A stretch of 64,000 nucleotides of DNA. It comes from Congeria kusceri. Taxonomy: Eukaryota > Mollusca > Bivalvia > Myida > Dreissenidae. The translations under genes and the position numbers were made by a program. Within the stretch, counting starts at the first letter, position 1, and each line of letters starts with the position of its first letter. Positions 47,401 to 59,400 of the stretch are shown here, piece by piece. The notes below the pieces were generated by a model. The model did no database searches and was not told the origin of the DNA. It saw nothing but the letters and a program-made list of their open reading frames with translations. The stretch is from the NCBI GenBank assembly GCA_027627225.1, contig CM051029.1, positions 19,791,156 through 19,855,155 of the forward strand, in the 5' to 3' direction.

Positions 47401-48649
47401 TTCCCCAAGACGACGCAGAACATTGCATACGACGTCCTACGTCCCACGCAGGTTCACGTAAGGCTATGCAGGAATCTTGCCTCCTGTCGGGAGATTTTTG
47501 AACATGTTCAAATTTTAGACGTAAGACAACGCACACCATTCCAGAAAGGCGTTTGAACACGCATGACGCGGTCAGGATTTTAAGTCGAAGACCTGTTTTA
47601 TACCTGTCTTACATGCAGTGTGACTGGGGCTTAACTAATCTGCTTTATCGCAACTGTGCTCTTCAACATAATGTGCGATTGAATGCATGTAAATCTGGAA
47701 AACACATTTGCATTATCTAAAGTAAGCAAATTTATTCCCTTGGTTGTATGTCATAAATCAATTCAAACAAAGAATATGATTATGTGATAATTACAAGAAA
47801 TTGAAAAATAATTGATGTACACAATACATGTAGTTTGATACAAATATGTATTTGCGGCTTGATTGTTCTATAAAATAATAATGTTTTAAGCGAACGTATC
47901 TGACTGAGAGCAATTATACATATTTGATCTTTAATAATTGGGTAATATATAAATATAAAGAAAAACACTTCTGGATTATTGTAAGTTACACTTTACAATT
48001 AAACATTTCTAAACCTGCATGCAATGTTTTACCGTATTATTGTTACACCTGTATTAAATATAACCGACTGCGTTATGCAGCATCAGTAAATGAGAGTCGA
48101 CACCAAGGGAACCAATCTGCATTATAGGGAGTGTTAATCAGTGCCCCTTCATGTTTCTTATTTGAAAAAAATCATCAACTTAAGACATCCATTTAAAGAA
48201 TGATTATTTAGTCTACCAATAAATGTGTATTACTCCTTCGTACATTACCGCCAAATTTAGATATGAAAAGTACAGGTGCTAAAATGATACCCATAAGCAT
48301 TTGTTTTTTAGCTGTATTGATTTTAACTGCTTTACTAATCAGGCGACCAGGAACTTTCGGATTGTAACTATACATCCACAGCGTACATGTGATATAATTA
48401 TGTTATCGATCAGACATAGCAATGACATTATCCTAGAACATGTTTAGGTGATTGATTGGAAAAATATATTGCTTTATAGATGTGTCTGAGCTAAATCACA
48501 TCGGACCACAATTTTGTAAATGTATTTGTGCGCATGCGCAATAACGTGACGACATTACCCAAAGGGGTTTTGACTTTTAGTATTTAGCAAATTTAAGACA
48601 TTAATTTACCAATTATGTTTCCTTGTAAAAATAAATAGCAATTATGCAA
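44491..48649 (+). repeat. segmental tandem duplication, copy B (interrupted)
   Basis: Second copy. It begins with AAAGATGTATTATTACAAAGT and a CGACGACATCGTGTGTCGAC palindrome-like phrase that recurs at the start of copy C. Without the inserted TIR element (46166-47631) its length is about 2.7 kb. Around 48240-48640 it carries DNA not recognised in A. Confidence 0.75.
46166..47631. mobile_element. non-autonomous TIR element, TAA target duplication (PIF/Harbinger-like)
   Basis: The left end AGCCAGAGTCACACTG and the inverse of the right end (CAGTGTGACTGGGGCT) match at 14 of 16 positions. TAA flanks both sides (46163-46165 and 47632-47634). Copy A of the surrounding duplication has a single TAA at the equivalent point (GACACACATAACTAAT at about 43818-43832), a paralogous empty site that confirms both boundaries. 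A 3-bp TWA duplication is typical of PIF/Harbinger elements. The 1466-bp interior has no transposase. Both ends (46200-46530, 47260-47610) are dense in CpG words such as GTACGAC, ACGCAGG and CGTCGACG, unlike the AT-rich flanks. Confidence 0.85.
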
Positions 48650-50730
48650 AGATGTATTATTACAAAGTTCAACCTACGACGAAATCGTGTATCGACTTCT
48701 TTGGTAAACGCATTGTTACTTAAGACGAAATATCATAGCTATAAAGGTGTACGCCATTGCTTGTACACTGTTTATAAGTGAAATAATTGCGTGACGTTTA
48801 TCGATAAATCCATGATTTTGCCTCTGCATCATCAACATGAGACGATTGTTTTGCAATAGTACATATTATATTGCAAATGAAATGAAGCATAATTGCCTAT
48901 AAAATAGATTATATTTAATGGTAGTTCATATTATATTGCTCACTAAATGAAACGCAAATGTCCATTATCTCTTAAATGGTAGCTTCGCATTGGAGATTTC
49001 ATAAACAAAATACGATCATATGTCAGAAAACCACTATGAAAAATAGGAATGATGCGTAAAATAAATGTGTGTTCTATTTACGAAAAAATTACTTGAAGGA
49101 TTTTTTTTATTAATTACTACACATTTAAAAGATACGTTCAGTAAAATAAATACTCACATAAACATGTGTTTAAGAACTGTACGTGCGATGTGAGTCGATG
49201 TAGTTCTTAAATAGTGCCATTTCTTTCCGATATTGCAAATCTAACTTGAAAAAAAAAACAAAGACATATGAAACAAATGCATAGTAAATGTATATATGAT
49301 TGTCTAGTTTTGAAAGTAACAACTGTTCATGTACATGTATTTAATAAATGCGTAATAAGTGGATTTGACTGTTTTTAGCACCAGCGTCTTTGAACAACAT
49401 TAGACAATTTATTTTTAAGCCGAAGACACTTATTAAACATACACAATTCTCAGGGTTGGTATGCAGTTTCCAGCACCAATTAGAGCTTTTCTTACGGTAC
49501 ACACACATTCCATTTAACAAACCCCATGACAAAGTCTTTAACATTACAAATTGATGAGAAATACATTTAAACCGTCGAATAATCAGTATTTCCGTTTAAT
49601 ATACTCATGTAAAAACAACGCCGAAAAGCACTGCGCATTTATACAATTGGAAACCATTATATTATTATATTTCCGCGATTGTTCTAAACTTAAAATGTTT
49701 TATTTTAATTGCAAGTAAATAGATTTCATGAATAAATACTCTTGTATACAATATTATATTTGTAACATACATGTAAAACTCTACACTGCCATTTAATAAT
49801 AGTGTTGTAGTGCATTTTTGGAAATGTATGGATATTATAAGTAAGTACAATATGAAAAAGAAAAAAAATCCAAATTTGTCATATTAACTTGAAATTCAAA
49901 GTACATAGGTATACGTCTGGAAACAAAATACGTCTGAGTAATTAACGTACCGGTAACGAGATGCATGCGGTAACAACAACACACAAAATGTCAATGACAT
50001 CAAGCATCATGTACCGATTAATATAAGTATGTTTAATATGACTATAATTATGTTCTTTCAATACAATTGTTTTATTTAGGCTTTAATAAGTGAATAACAA
50101 ATATTATTTTGACTCATTAAAAACATCAATTAATGCAATACATAATGATATAATCATAGTGTACCGACAGTTTTCTTTGTTCCTATTAGTTTCGATTGCT
50201 AATGTAAATTGTTATGATTTTCATAAACATCGTTTATTGTGCTTTGTCTTTGGTATCTCTCTTTAGAACTGTTAATACCGATAGCCAGTATGCGAGGCGT
50301 CCATTTGTGTAACAACCTAAGATATTCTGCATTTTTTTTCAGTTCAGGAATATCATTTTCTTTTCCTGCAGCGATCTACACACACTGGCATGGTCGCCTG
50401 TTTTCTTTTGACATAGCTTGCATTGATGCATCGGTGCTCTTAAACATAATGTGCGATTGAAAACATTTGCATTATTTAACATGACCGCAATAAAACCTAA
50501 GTTATGAATAAGTAAAATTAATTTCTCTATGATTGCGTGATGCAAGCAAGAAAATGCAACAAATGTAGATGTTCATTTGTCGTAGTATTTTATATCAAAT
50601 ACTACTGTTTCAAGCCATTGTAGCTGTGGTCATTAAAACATATTAAAACATTAGAAACATTGACACAATATTATAAATATATAAATATAATTAACGACTT
50701 ATTTTTAACAAAACAGCCTGACCGTGCACG
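48650..50730 (+). repeat. segmental tandem duplication, copy C
   Basis: Third copy. AAAGATGTATTATTACAAAG is followed by CTACGACGAAATCGTGTATC, then GAGACGATTGTTTTGCAATA, TATTATATTGCTCACTAAAT, CGATCATATGTCAGAAAA and, much later, TCGCCTGTTTTCTTTTGACA and CATAATGTGCGATTGAAAA. It is more diverged and partly rearranged compared with A and B. The right boundary is approximate. No conserved reading frame. Confidence 0.65.
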
Positions 50731-52595
50731 CGATGTTTTACGGAGTAATACAATTAGAAAATATCTCCATTTAATGATAAGAATAAAATTTATCTTAAGA
50801 TGCTTTGTGAATGCCACCCCAGCAGTCACCAACACTATTGTACCTAGACGTTGATCATCATTTCATTCAAAAGAAGCGTATCGTGTCAGTCTTTTTAGTT
50901 TATAGACATGTCATTGTATCGAGGTTAGACATTTCTTACAACTCAAACAATTTTATCCTTATCATTAAATAGAGATATTTTTTTATTTGTATTACTCCGT
51001 ATAAAAACAGTGCAGAACGAAATAAAAGTTAAAAATGACATCAATATTAAAATGATATTTGCTAAATATCAGTAACATACACATGTTTGGATTTAGTAAT
51101 GATTACAATATCCTTTGGTTTCATCATCCTACAGTGGTCTGATTGGCTGAAATGCATTATGTGACAGGCTTTTATTTTTCAAATAAAGGTTGCCTCTATT
51201 AATATTAATGAGGGACTACTTCTTATTGTTGTTAACATGCATTGCAGTCACACACACAAAACACACACACAAAATAGAAATATAGTTTAACAGATTTATT
51301 CACATGTATACATGGCATTGTCAAAAAAAGAATTTATAATTAATTAATGAATTAGTTAAAAAGTTTAAACATGTAAAATGTATGCAGTTTGCTTCCTTCT
51401 GCCTATTTGATGAGCATTATGTATGAAAGAAAAGAAAGAATACTAGTGAAGTACCATATCCAGGCAGTACGTATATCCGGACACCTCAGAAATAAACGTG
51501 TTTGTACGAACAAGACCCATAATTATATGGTATCAATTGATGCACACACCTGTATCATCAATGTATGTCAAGTTTCAACATAATTAATTGAGTAGTAATT
51601 TATTAACGTATTATTGTTGTTTTATTCCTCTCAAGTAAAAACATTTGCACGTGGAGGATTGATATCAAAATAGTATATCCGATAAATAAAGCTTTACAGA
51701 GAAAAATTTGAAAGTAAACACCAGAACAAGGCAAACAAATAAGAATAGCACGACTACTGACCAACAAGTTGTAGTCAAATGTTTATTTTTATTCTTTTTG
51801 TTTTTAATAAACTTTTTGTTTAAGTGTCTGGATTTTGGTACTCTCTAGCTGTATTTCAAGATGTGTTACAGACATTTTTCCCAACCTATCATTCAGTGAC
51901 TTTTAGATAGCAGATTGCACTAAGATTATGGCAAAAGCTTAAGATTAAACCTAACTTATTATGTTTAACTTTATATTTTCGCTTGGTACAATTATCGAGA
52001 GAAATTGTCCAAAAGCCAGCAAAAGTGTCCGGATTTAGGTACTTCACCAGTATAGAGAGAACATTAAACACAAATAAAAAAAAATGCTTGTTGGATAAAA
52101 CTATTTAACATTTATAATTAAATTTATATTTATCAATAGTGGAAAACATTTGAAACAAACATATAAAAATGCACAATTTAACATATTAGAACAAACAACA
52201 GTTTAGAAACAACATGTTTCAGCCAAATAACAGACATCCAGTTGAACACGTCTCACATTTTTAAACAAGGAAGCCACCGGAAAACCAAGCAAGCATGGTA
52301 TGCAGTCATCCAGTGCAGCTAGCAAAAGAATACCACAAAAACACCTCGAGAAATGTGCGAGCTGCTTCAAATTGTCACCTTTGAGAGCTGAACATCCCAT
52401 TTAACATTGTAAAAATCCCATTTTTTAGTGCGCAAGTGACTCGCTAACTGCCAGGCTCAAAACACTCCTCGAAGTAGGCTCACATTGGCCAATTTAGCAT
52501 AAGCCAGGGATGATTTGCACATATTTCACTGGTTCGACGTCTAAAAAATGTATCCATTTACATTGCGCCACAGGACGAATTATATCTTGTACATC
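50731..52595. other. no gene seen
   Basis: AT-rich DNA. A short ACACACACAAAAC-type run lies near 51248-51273. No exon was recognised. Confidence 0.35.
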
Positions 52596-52597
52596 GA

Positions 52598-52725
52598 TCC
52601 AGTTTGTGGCGAATCGTTATAAAACCCTGTGGTAAATTGGTATCACCCTGTGTCGAATCGTTATTAAACCGTGGAGAATCGTTATGTGTCGAGTCGTATT
52701 GTGAAGAATCGTTACCATATTATGT
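52598..52725. repeat. degenerate GAATCGTTAT tandem repeat
   Basis: Words GCGAATCGTTAT, TCGAATCGTTAT, AGAATCGTTAT, TCGAGTCGTATT and AGAATCGTTAC recur at 20-45 bp intervals with CCCTGTG-type linkers. Old, irregular minisatellite. Confidence 0.6.
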
Positions 52726-53254
52726 CACTCATCGGTTGCTGAAGTAAACAAGTTTTAAAACATGTCATCTACTAGAAGCTTTGAATAAAACAATTAAAAT
52801 TGTCTTCATGTTCATAGTTCTATGGAAATAAGATGTATAAACATTGACCTTTTCAATTTGTGTAACATAGGTGATGAAAAGCATACTGTACAGTAGTTTT
52901 ATATTTTTAGCCGATAACAGTTCCTTAGATTTGATTATTTAATCAGTAGTAAAATAATAAAAGTAGTTTACCTTTTTTTTCGTCTTGATTGTATATCCAC
53001 TCTAACTTGTTAGATTTTGCCGAATTTCTTTCACAAAACGTTTCAACACAGAGTGCAAAAAATGCTTTGTTTAAATATTTGCTCAACGCACGGTTTTTTA
53101 AATGCATGCCATAATAAGTGTAAACATTGTCTTACATCGAGGGCCAAACGGGTCGTTTTAAGAAATAAATAAAACAAAAGTAACATACATATGAAACAGT
53201 GCGTTTTATATATAAAAATATTTTTTTTATTTAAATATAGTTTAGGCCTAAATT

Positions 53255-53590
53255 AACAGTATACTGATTTTATTTCTCAGTCTGTATCACATTTCATACT
53301 GTGCCACGTTTCTTCTATAACATGCACTTCAACAAATTTAAAACATCGAGCACAAAGAACTTAGTGTAAAAACACATTAAATTCGAGTAATTGTTTAATG
53401 TCCTGGAGGCAACACTTCATTAAGCCGTAAAAAAGCACGCAAACGCATCACACACATAACAAATCCCCAGGGAATAATCGCTTTGTTTTTGTCATCCTAC
53501 TAATCTCGCGAAAATTACTGATACATTAGAGTTGAAATGATGTGTGACGCTGACAATACTTCTTATAACGATTCTTTATTCAAGTTTATT
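53255..53590 (+). repeat. local duplication, copy 1 (pair with 53970-54290)
   Basis: Shares in order with the second copy: TATACTGATTTTAT, CAGTCTGTATCACATTTCAT, TTCTTCTATAACATGCACTT, CACTTCATTA.GCCGTAAAAA and AGGGAATAATCGCTTTGTTT-like text. The frame of the second copy is broken here by TAG, so coding was not conserved. Confidence 0.7.
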
Positions 53591-53649
53591 TATAACATAA
53601 ATTTCCATCTATTTAGTAAAATCGTTTAATAAAAGTAGTCTGCTAAAAG

Positions 53650-53770
53650 GAACATTGTGCTATTCTCCTTTCAATGACATAGAAATTGACTCAAAACATA
53701 CACGAATCCTTGATTGGATTTTCGGACATGTTTATCTCTGCTTTGGATTTTATATCCGAAGAAGAATTTG
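53650..53770 (+). repeat. low-copy repeat (pair with 60870-60960)
   Basis: CATAGAAATTGACTCAAAAC and CACGAATCCTTGATTGGATT with TTCGGACAT resemble TGTAGAAATTGTCAGCAACC and CACAAATACTTGATTTGATT with TTCGGACAA at 60870-60960, about three-quarters identical by eye. Confidence 0.45.
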
Positions 53771-53786
53771 GAAAACGAAATAATTA

Positions 53787-54386
53787 ATGTCCATAAGTAT
53801 TTGCCCTACATCCAAAATCAATCCAACAGATGATCAACGTCTAGGTACAATAGTACTTGTTACTACTGGTGAATGTTATAAGGTCCCACGTGATTACATT
53901 ATGTCAGTTTCTGATGACAATGACGTGGTTATATTCGAGTATTTTAGTAGAACATGCACGTACAGTATTATGCATGCGTATACTGATTTTATGTCGCAGT
54001 CTGTATCACATTTCATTCTGATTTGTTTTTCTTCTATAACATGCACTTCAAATCAACTTGGTTTAAACAAACATGACATTTCGAGTCCTGGAGTCAACAC
54101 TTCATTACGCCGTAAAAAAATAACGCCAATACATCACAAACATAGCAAACCCCCAAGGGATACTCGCTTTATTTTCTGTTATCCTCTTAATCTGGCGTTC
54201 GATTCTGATATGTTAGAGTTAGCTATTACACTCATTGTCATAGTCGACAGTGTCCTTTATTATATAATGATTTTGATTCTGTTTTGGCGATACGTGAATA
54301 ACATCAGGTTTCTGTATGTTGTTTGGTTGTATGTGCATGTTACCGTTTATCGAGGGATTGTCAACGGGTTTTATTTACTGACATAA
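53787..54386 (+). CDS. longest open frame (199 codons), orphan, doubtful
   Basis: A frame from ATG 53787 to TAA 54384-54386, unusually long for DNA this AT-rich. The first half is polar. Residues ~144-165 (LAITLIVIVDSVLYYIMILI) could form a membrane helix and a second hydrophobic stretch follows to the end. I recognise no domain. Its middle overlaps the local duplication at 53970-54290, whose partner (53255-53590) has a stop in this frame and differs at first, second and third codon positions alike. That argues against selection on protein. Possibly a young or chance frame. Confidence 0.2.
   Translation: MSISICPTSKINPTDDQRLGTIVLVTTGECYKVPRDYIMSVSDDNDVVIFEYFSRTCTYSIMHAYTDFMSQSVSHFILICFSSITCTSNQLGLNKHDISSPGVNTSLRRKKITPIHHKHSKPPRDTRFIFCYPLNLAFDSDMLELAITLIVIVDSVLYYIMILILFWRYVNNIRFLYVVWLYVHVTVYRGIVNGFYLLT
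53970..54290 (+). repeat. local duplication, copy 2 (pair with 53255-53590)
   Basis: Direct copy about 715 bp downstream of the first. See the shared landmarks given there. Confidence 0.7.
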
Positions 54387-55800
54387 TTTTGACATGAATT
54401 TTTTCCATACATGACGTATCGCGCACGTGCTCTTTAGTTACGTAGAATATACATAATATTTCCGGGGTCCGCTAAAGTAGAAGTTCCGCGTTAAATTGCT
54501 AACAAACAAACTACAAACCAGTTCCGGAATGTACAATAAATAACCTTATTCAATGTGCTGGAGGTAAGAAATCAGGCTACATTATGGTTACAATCAATTG
54601 AGATAAATAAAACAGTTAATCCAGCTATGCGTTCATTATATCCACTAGAATGTTTATACATGTGCTACCAGGGTCGTAAATAGGCATACTCCTATACGCC
54701 CGTACGTATAAATGGCAACGCTTACATGGAATTGGAAAGTTCTTCCATCTTAAAAAAATACATTAATACCGGTCTGTTAATATCTTTGTGTATGATATAT
54801 GCACTGTCCGATGCGACTGCTAACCTTTGTGTACATTTTATCTGGATACACGTTGTGCTGCACATGATTGTTAAATAATTAATACATGTATCTTGTACAT
54901 GCTTATGTCTATCAGAGTCAATGTTAATTTACCGTCTTCTGAATGTGCATTTTCAATTGTGCGTATATTCAATTTGGGCCTGGGTACGCCCCTGGCTACT
55001 GACGCTATATAACATCACTTGCTTAATTCGCATAAGTACGAAAGGCATATAAAATCCATCAGATAGTCTGAATTTGTTAAATGATAAAATTAAACCTGTG
55101 GATATCTTTCAAACCAAACCATTGATGAATAGTGGTTGTGAGATCACAGCAATCAACGCTGCATTATATTTGCGTCTAAATCTGCGCTTGAGTTCTGTAA
55201 TAGTGTAGCCCATGTTTAAACACTTGCAAACATATGGCAAAATTGAAACATGTGATAATTAAATACAGCATTTTGCCATCAACCTTGCGTTCACTTATAT
55301 CATTCCCATGTTTATTTTTAATGTGGGTATTTGGCGAAATTCCTATCGCATTTTTATTCAATTTATCTCATTTCCATGGTCGATATTGTTATTCTGTGTT
55401 CATACATTTGACTGACAAAAACAAGCAACTGAATCTTACCACAGACATCAATCAAAATTTTCAACAAGCTAAACGATTGTAGAGAAAATGATGTGATCGA
55501 GCAACACATTTCTGGTCTTATATATATGTCAAACATTATTGCCATTTTCGAGACAGCATACTAACACATCTTAACTACTTCGCAGAGCATTTTACACAAT
55601 TAGCTTTCGTGTGAAATGAACATATTAAGTATACAACTAACACAGGAACAACATTTTGGAACTACTCAGTGTCTTTCACACATCTATTGTATAATAGAAG
55701 CCTCTGGAAGAGGAACGAAAAAGGATAAGAGTTGCTGTGCAACAATATTTTTATATAATAATACAAACGAGTAAACAACCACAACAAGATACGCGCAAAA
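54387..55800. other. no gene seen
   Basis: AT-rich DNA. Frames on both strands near 55176-55545 overlap one another and lack motifs. Confidence 0.35.
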
Positions 55801-55817
55801 ATGCATACATACTCGCG

Positions 55818-55829
55818 CACACACGCACG

Positions 55830-55892
<63 letters not shown>
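55818..55892. repeat. (CA)n microsatellite
   Basis: About 37 CA units with a few CG and TA interruptions. The three open frames crossing it (Thr-His or Cys-Val repeats) are artefacts. Confidence 0.95.
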
Positions 55893-55894
<2 letters not shown>

Positions 55895-56284
55895 CATTTT
55901 GCAAATTAGTAGTATGGAAATAATTTACACCAATATTTTTGTATTTTAACATAGCCTAAGGTATGCGACCTAATTCAACAAAAACACTAACCGAAAAAGC
56001 ATTTGTTTTAAGTTTTAGGATATTTACGCAACATTTAACACGTGTTCTATATTTATGTTGACTCTGAACACCACTTTTTCTAAGAAGCATATCATAAACG
56101 TATTTATCTAACAAAATCACATGTTGTAATGGCTGTCAAATCGATGATAATCAATGATAACAACCCGTTACCAATCTGTATTGAGGCACATACATTGTGG
56201 ATTTATTAGCAGAATGGCGTTATAAATATCGGTTAAATAACCACACAATTGTTAATCAGACTGATTCAACCCTTAGACTGAGGG

Positions 56285-56440
56285 AAGCTGATATCTTCAG
56301 GCGTGCTGGATATTTGCATGCACGATGTAAGACAGGATATTGCTCTTTAAGAAAAGAGAATATATTGCTCGCTGATGAACACAAATTACTTTACATTGAC
56401 ATCTCCTGCGCATATTGTGTGTTCCAGATATTGTACTGAC
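56285..56440 (+). repeat. low-copy repeat (pair with 63725-63880)
   Basis: GAAGCTGATATCTTCAGGCG, GGATATTTGCATGCACGATG and AAGAAAAGAGAATAT correspond in order to GAAGCAGATATCCGCAGACT, GGATATTTGCATATATGAAG and GAGAAAAGAGAATAT at 63725-63880. The 80-codon frame here (56197-56439) is broken by several stops in the other copy. Confidence 0.65.
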
Positions 56441-59400
56441 CAAGAACACGGCTCCTATTACAGAAAGACCGCCCAAAATAGATCGAAGCCTAAGGCATTC
56501 ACCTTATTGTTTGCTAGTGTAGAACATATGTTTATTGGCAAACCAGTGCTTCTTATTTATATACTGTATTGGAATGTCATTGGAATCAACTGTCTCAAAT
56601 ACCGGATCGTCTATTTTCTTATTTTTTAACGTTTTTACTCGTCTTTATCTGTATTTAGTGGTAACTGAATCTGCAACAAAAACGATTATAATCGACACAT
56701 TGCCCTTCAATATAGCATAATACAAATGGAAAACATCAAATTTGATATAGTGATATAGTTAAACAACAACATTAATTGTAAATTTCATGTAATTACACAA
56801 ACTTTACAAAGTCGACCATACCAGGTGTGTTTACATTGCGCGTACAATTATTACTGGCTGTTTTTGTTTTATCTATATATATTTAAATAAATTTACATGT
56901 ATATAATATCTAGGCATGCTGAATTATAATCTGGTTCGATACGTTCACTATTTATCAATCTTTTACTATTTCATGCCATTTTTTAGGAAAATCCAACTGT
57001 AAGACGTGTGTGTGTCCAATACCAAGTCGAGTACACATAGGCACCACTTAAATGCCGTTAAACCACATGTTGCCCTATATTCCTAATGTGTGTCCAAGTA
57101 CTCTTAACGCACATATCAATAAGTGGACAAAATCGATGCTACATGTATATTATAATCGTTTGGCCAAATTGCCATGTGGGATCTAAAGTATTTGATTTCA
57201 GTTCAAGACATTGCGTAATTTTATCGCAAGTTTTCATAACCCGTGATATGATGAATAAGAGATATAGATTTTCTAATCTATATCCACATTACGTGATACG
57301 ACTTTCAGTAATATATCAAAAAGCACATGTAGTGTTTTGGACATACATACGATGGACACGGAGTTTTGTTTTGGAAGACTATGCGACTTGAAATAGGCAC
57401 TTTCAGCCATGCATTGCGCAATAGGTCATTGCTTTTTATCTTAGTTGATAACTGAACGGCTTACTTTAGTGATACACACGACGATAAAACGCAGGTCCAA
57501 GCCATAAACATACATTCCGCGAACTCCTAACGTAGAAAGTTTGGATAGTTCCCAAATTTCCCAATTTCAAAGTGTTCAGAATAGTTCCATTTAATTGAAT
57601 AATTCTGTTTGAGAAGATAAAGCCTGGAGCTTTAAGCCAAGTATGCTAAAATTAGCCTGAACCTGATACAAAAATACAAAGATAGTATAATTTGAAGTCT
57701 AATATAAGGGTAACAATATGCAATAGTTTTGCATTTCATTTCCTGTCACATTGTCTGCTACGTGCTATAAGAGTACAATAATTTAAAACTAGTATACAGA
57801 ATATCGAAATGTTTAATAATGAAATATATGGATCAACTTAATTGATACAAACAAAATAAATCTGCTGTGACAGTTAAGTGATGGTACTAAGGATTCCATT
57901 GCATAACGGCAATAACTTGGCAGTTGATGTATTTTTCCTTCGCATTGCTTGATCTAGATCGCGAGAATGGTTCCACGTGCCATATTACGGCGCCGTCCTT
58001 ATAGTCTGGGCCTATATAGCATCTAGCAAGGTTGTGGGGATTGGGAAACATCGTTCACTTTGATCCGGTTCTATTGCACAAAGATGTACAGCTTTGATAA
58101 ACACATTATCCATAGACTAAATGGATTGTAAGAATGCATTGAATGTGATTGATGCGTCAACAACATGTTAACTCGTCGTCGGGGATTATAGACGCGGGTC
58201 ATATTTAAATAACTGGCATAATTGTGCTTCCAACCATTGCTTGAATTGTTAGGTATATCCGCAATCTATTAAGGTTTTCAAAAATAATATTAACTCTGAT
58301 TGCTATTGTAATTCATTATACAACTTTGTATCACTTTATACCGCTTTAATTTGCTTGTAAGGTACAACCTGCTTTAATAAGAATGTTTCACAGATATATA
58401 CATGTGGTCTGAAATGACTTAAATCAATACGAATTACGATCATTATTTAGATTTATCGTGTTGCATATTGAAGTCGCCCGGAACACTGATGAAGAAACAT
58501 CGGAAATTAAGTAGATGTATTGAAGGTGTTTCATTGATATATGTATGCGGTCACACCAGGCACACGCATTTGAATTGTCAACGTGTGACAAGTGACGAGG
58601 CCGAAGAGAAATAATTTCAATATTTATATGTTGTTATCATGTAGTTCAATATTAATTTTAAGTCATATGCTGTTTTGTATGTTGAAATGCATATCAATTG
58701 AATGAGCTTGTGTTTCGTGCAAGTCGAACACTATATCATATCACCAATGATTGGTAAGCACTGAACATGAGAGATATTCAAGTAAAATCACCAGTACATA
58801 CTTGCACTTGCCTGTTGTATTTAACCACGTCGTTTAAATCCCATTTACTATCTATGTACTACGGAAAAAACAGTTCAGTATGTATTTGATATATGTTTAA
58901 ACAGTTTTAATTGTTACAACAGTACTGCGAAATATACCCTAAACATTGAGACAAAGTTTAGCTAGATTAAGTGAATATAAGCTTACATACTATGTAGCAA
59001 ATCATCATTTTAGAAAGTGTTATGTTTGTCTTCTATTACATGATTATACGTTTTACGGACTTTTGAAGGCACTCATACATAAGATGTGCTTCCATAAAGA
59101 TAGCTGAGTAAGTGTTTTCTATTATGTTTTGATATACTGCGAACAACTAAATTATAGCCCTGATATATGTAAAGTTTGATATAATAATACGTCTGCGACA
59201 TGTTGATCTTTTCCATTTGACAAAATCGGACTTAGACAGCTTGATTATGTCCTGGCGTGCCGATGCTTTCATGTTAAATTTGGCAATATAGGTGTATGTG
59301 TTGTCTTCTGTTACAAAAGTTTCTTATTAAGTTGATGTGTTCTTACTGAACTTAATAATCTAAATGTGACAAGATACTTATATAACATACACTTGTAAGT

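Noticed and set aside
55662..55952. Three open frames (Cys-Val, Thr-His repeats)
   Set aside because: All are translations of the CA microsatellite.
56197..56439. 80-codon frame as a gene
   Set aside because: The paralogous copy at 63725-63880 has several stops in the same frame, so it is a repeat.
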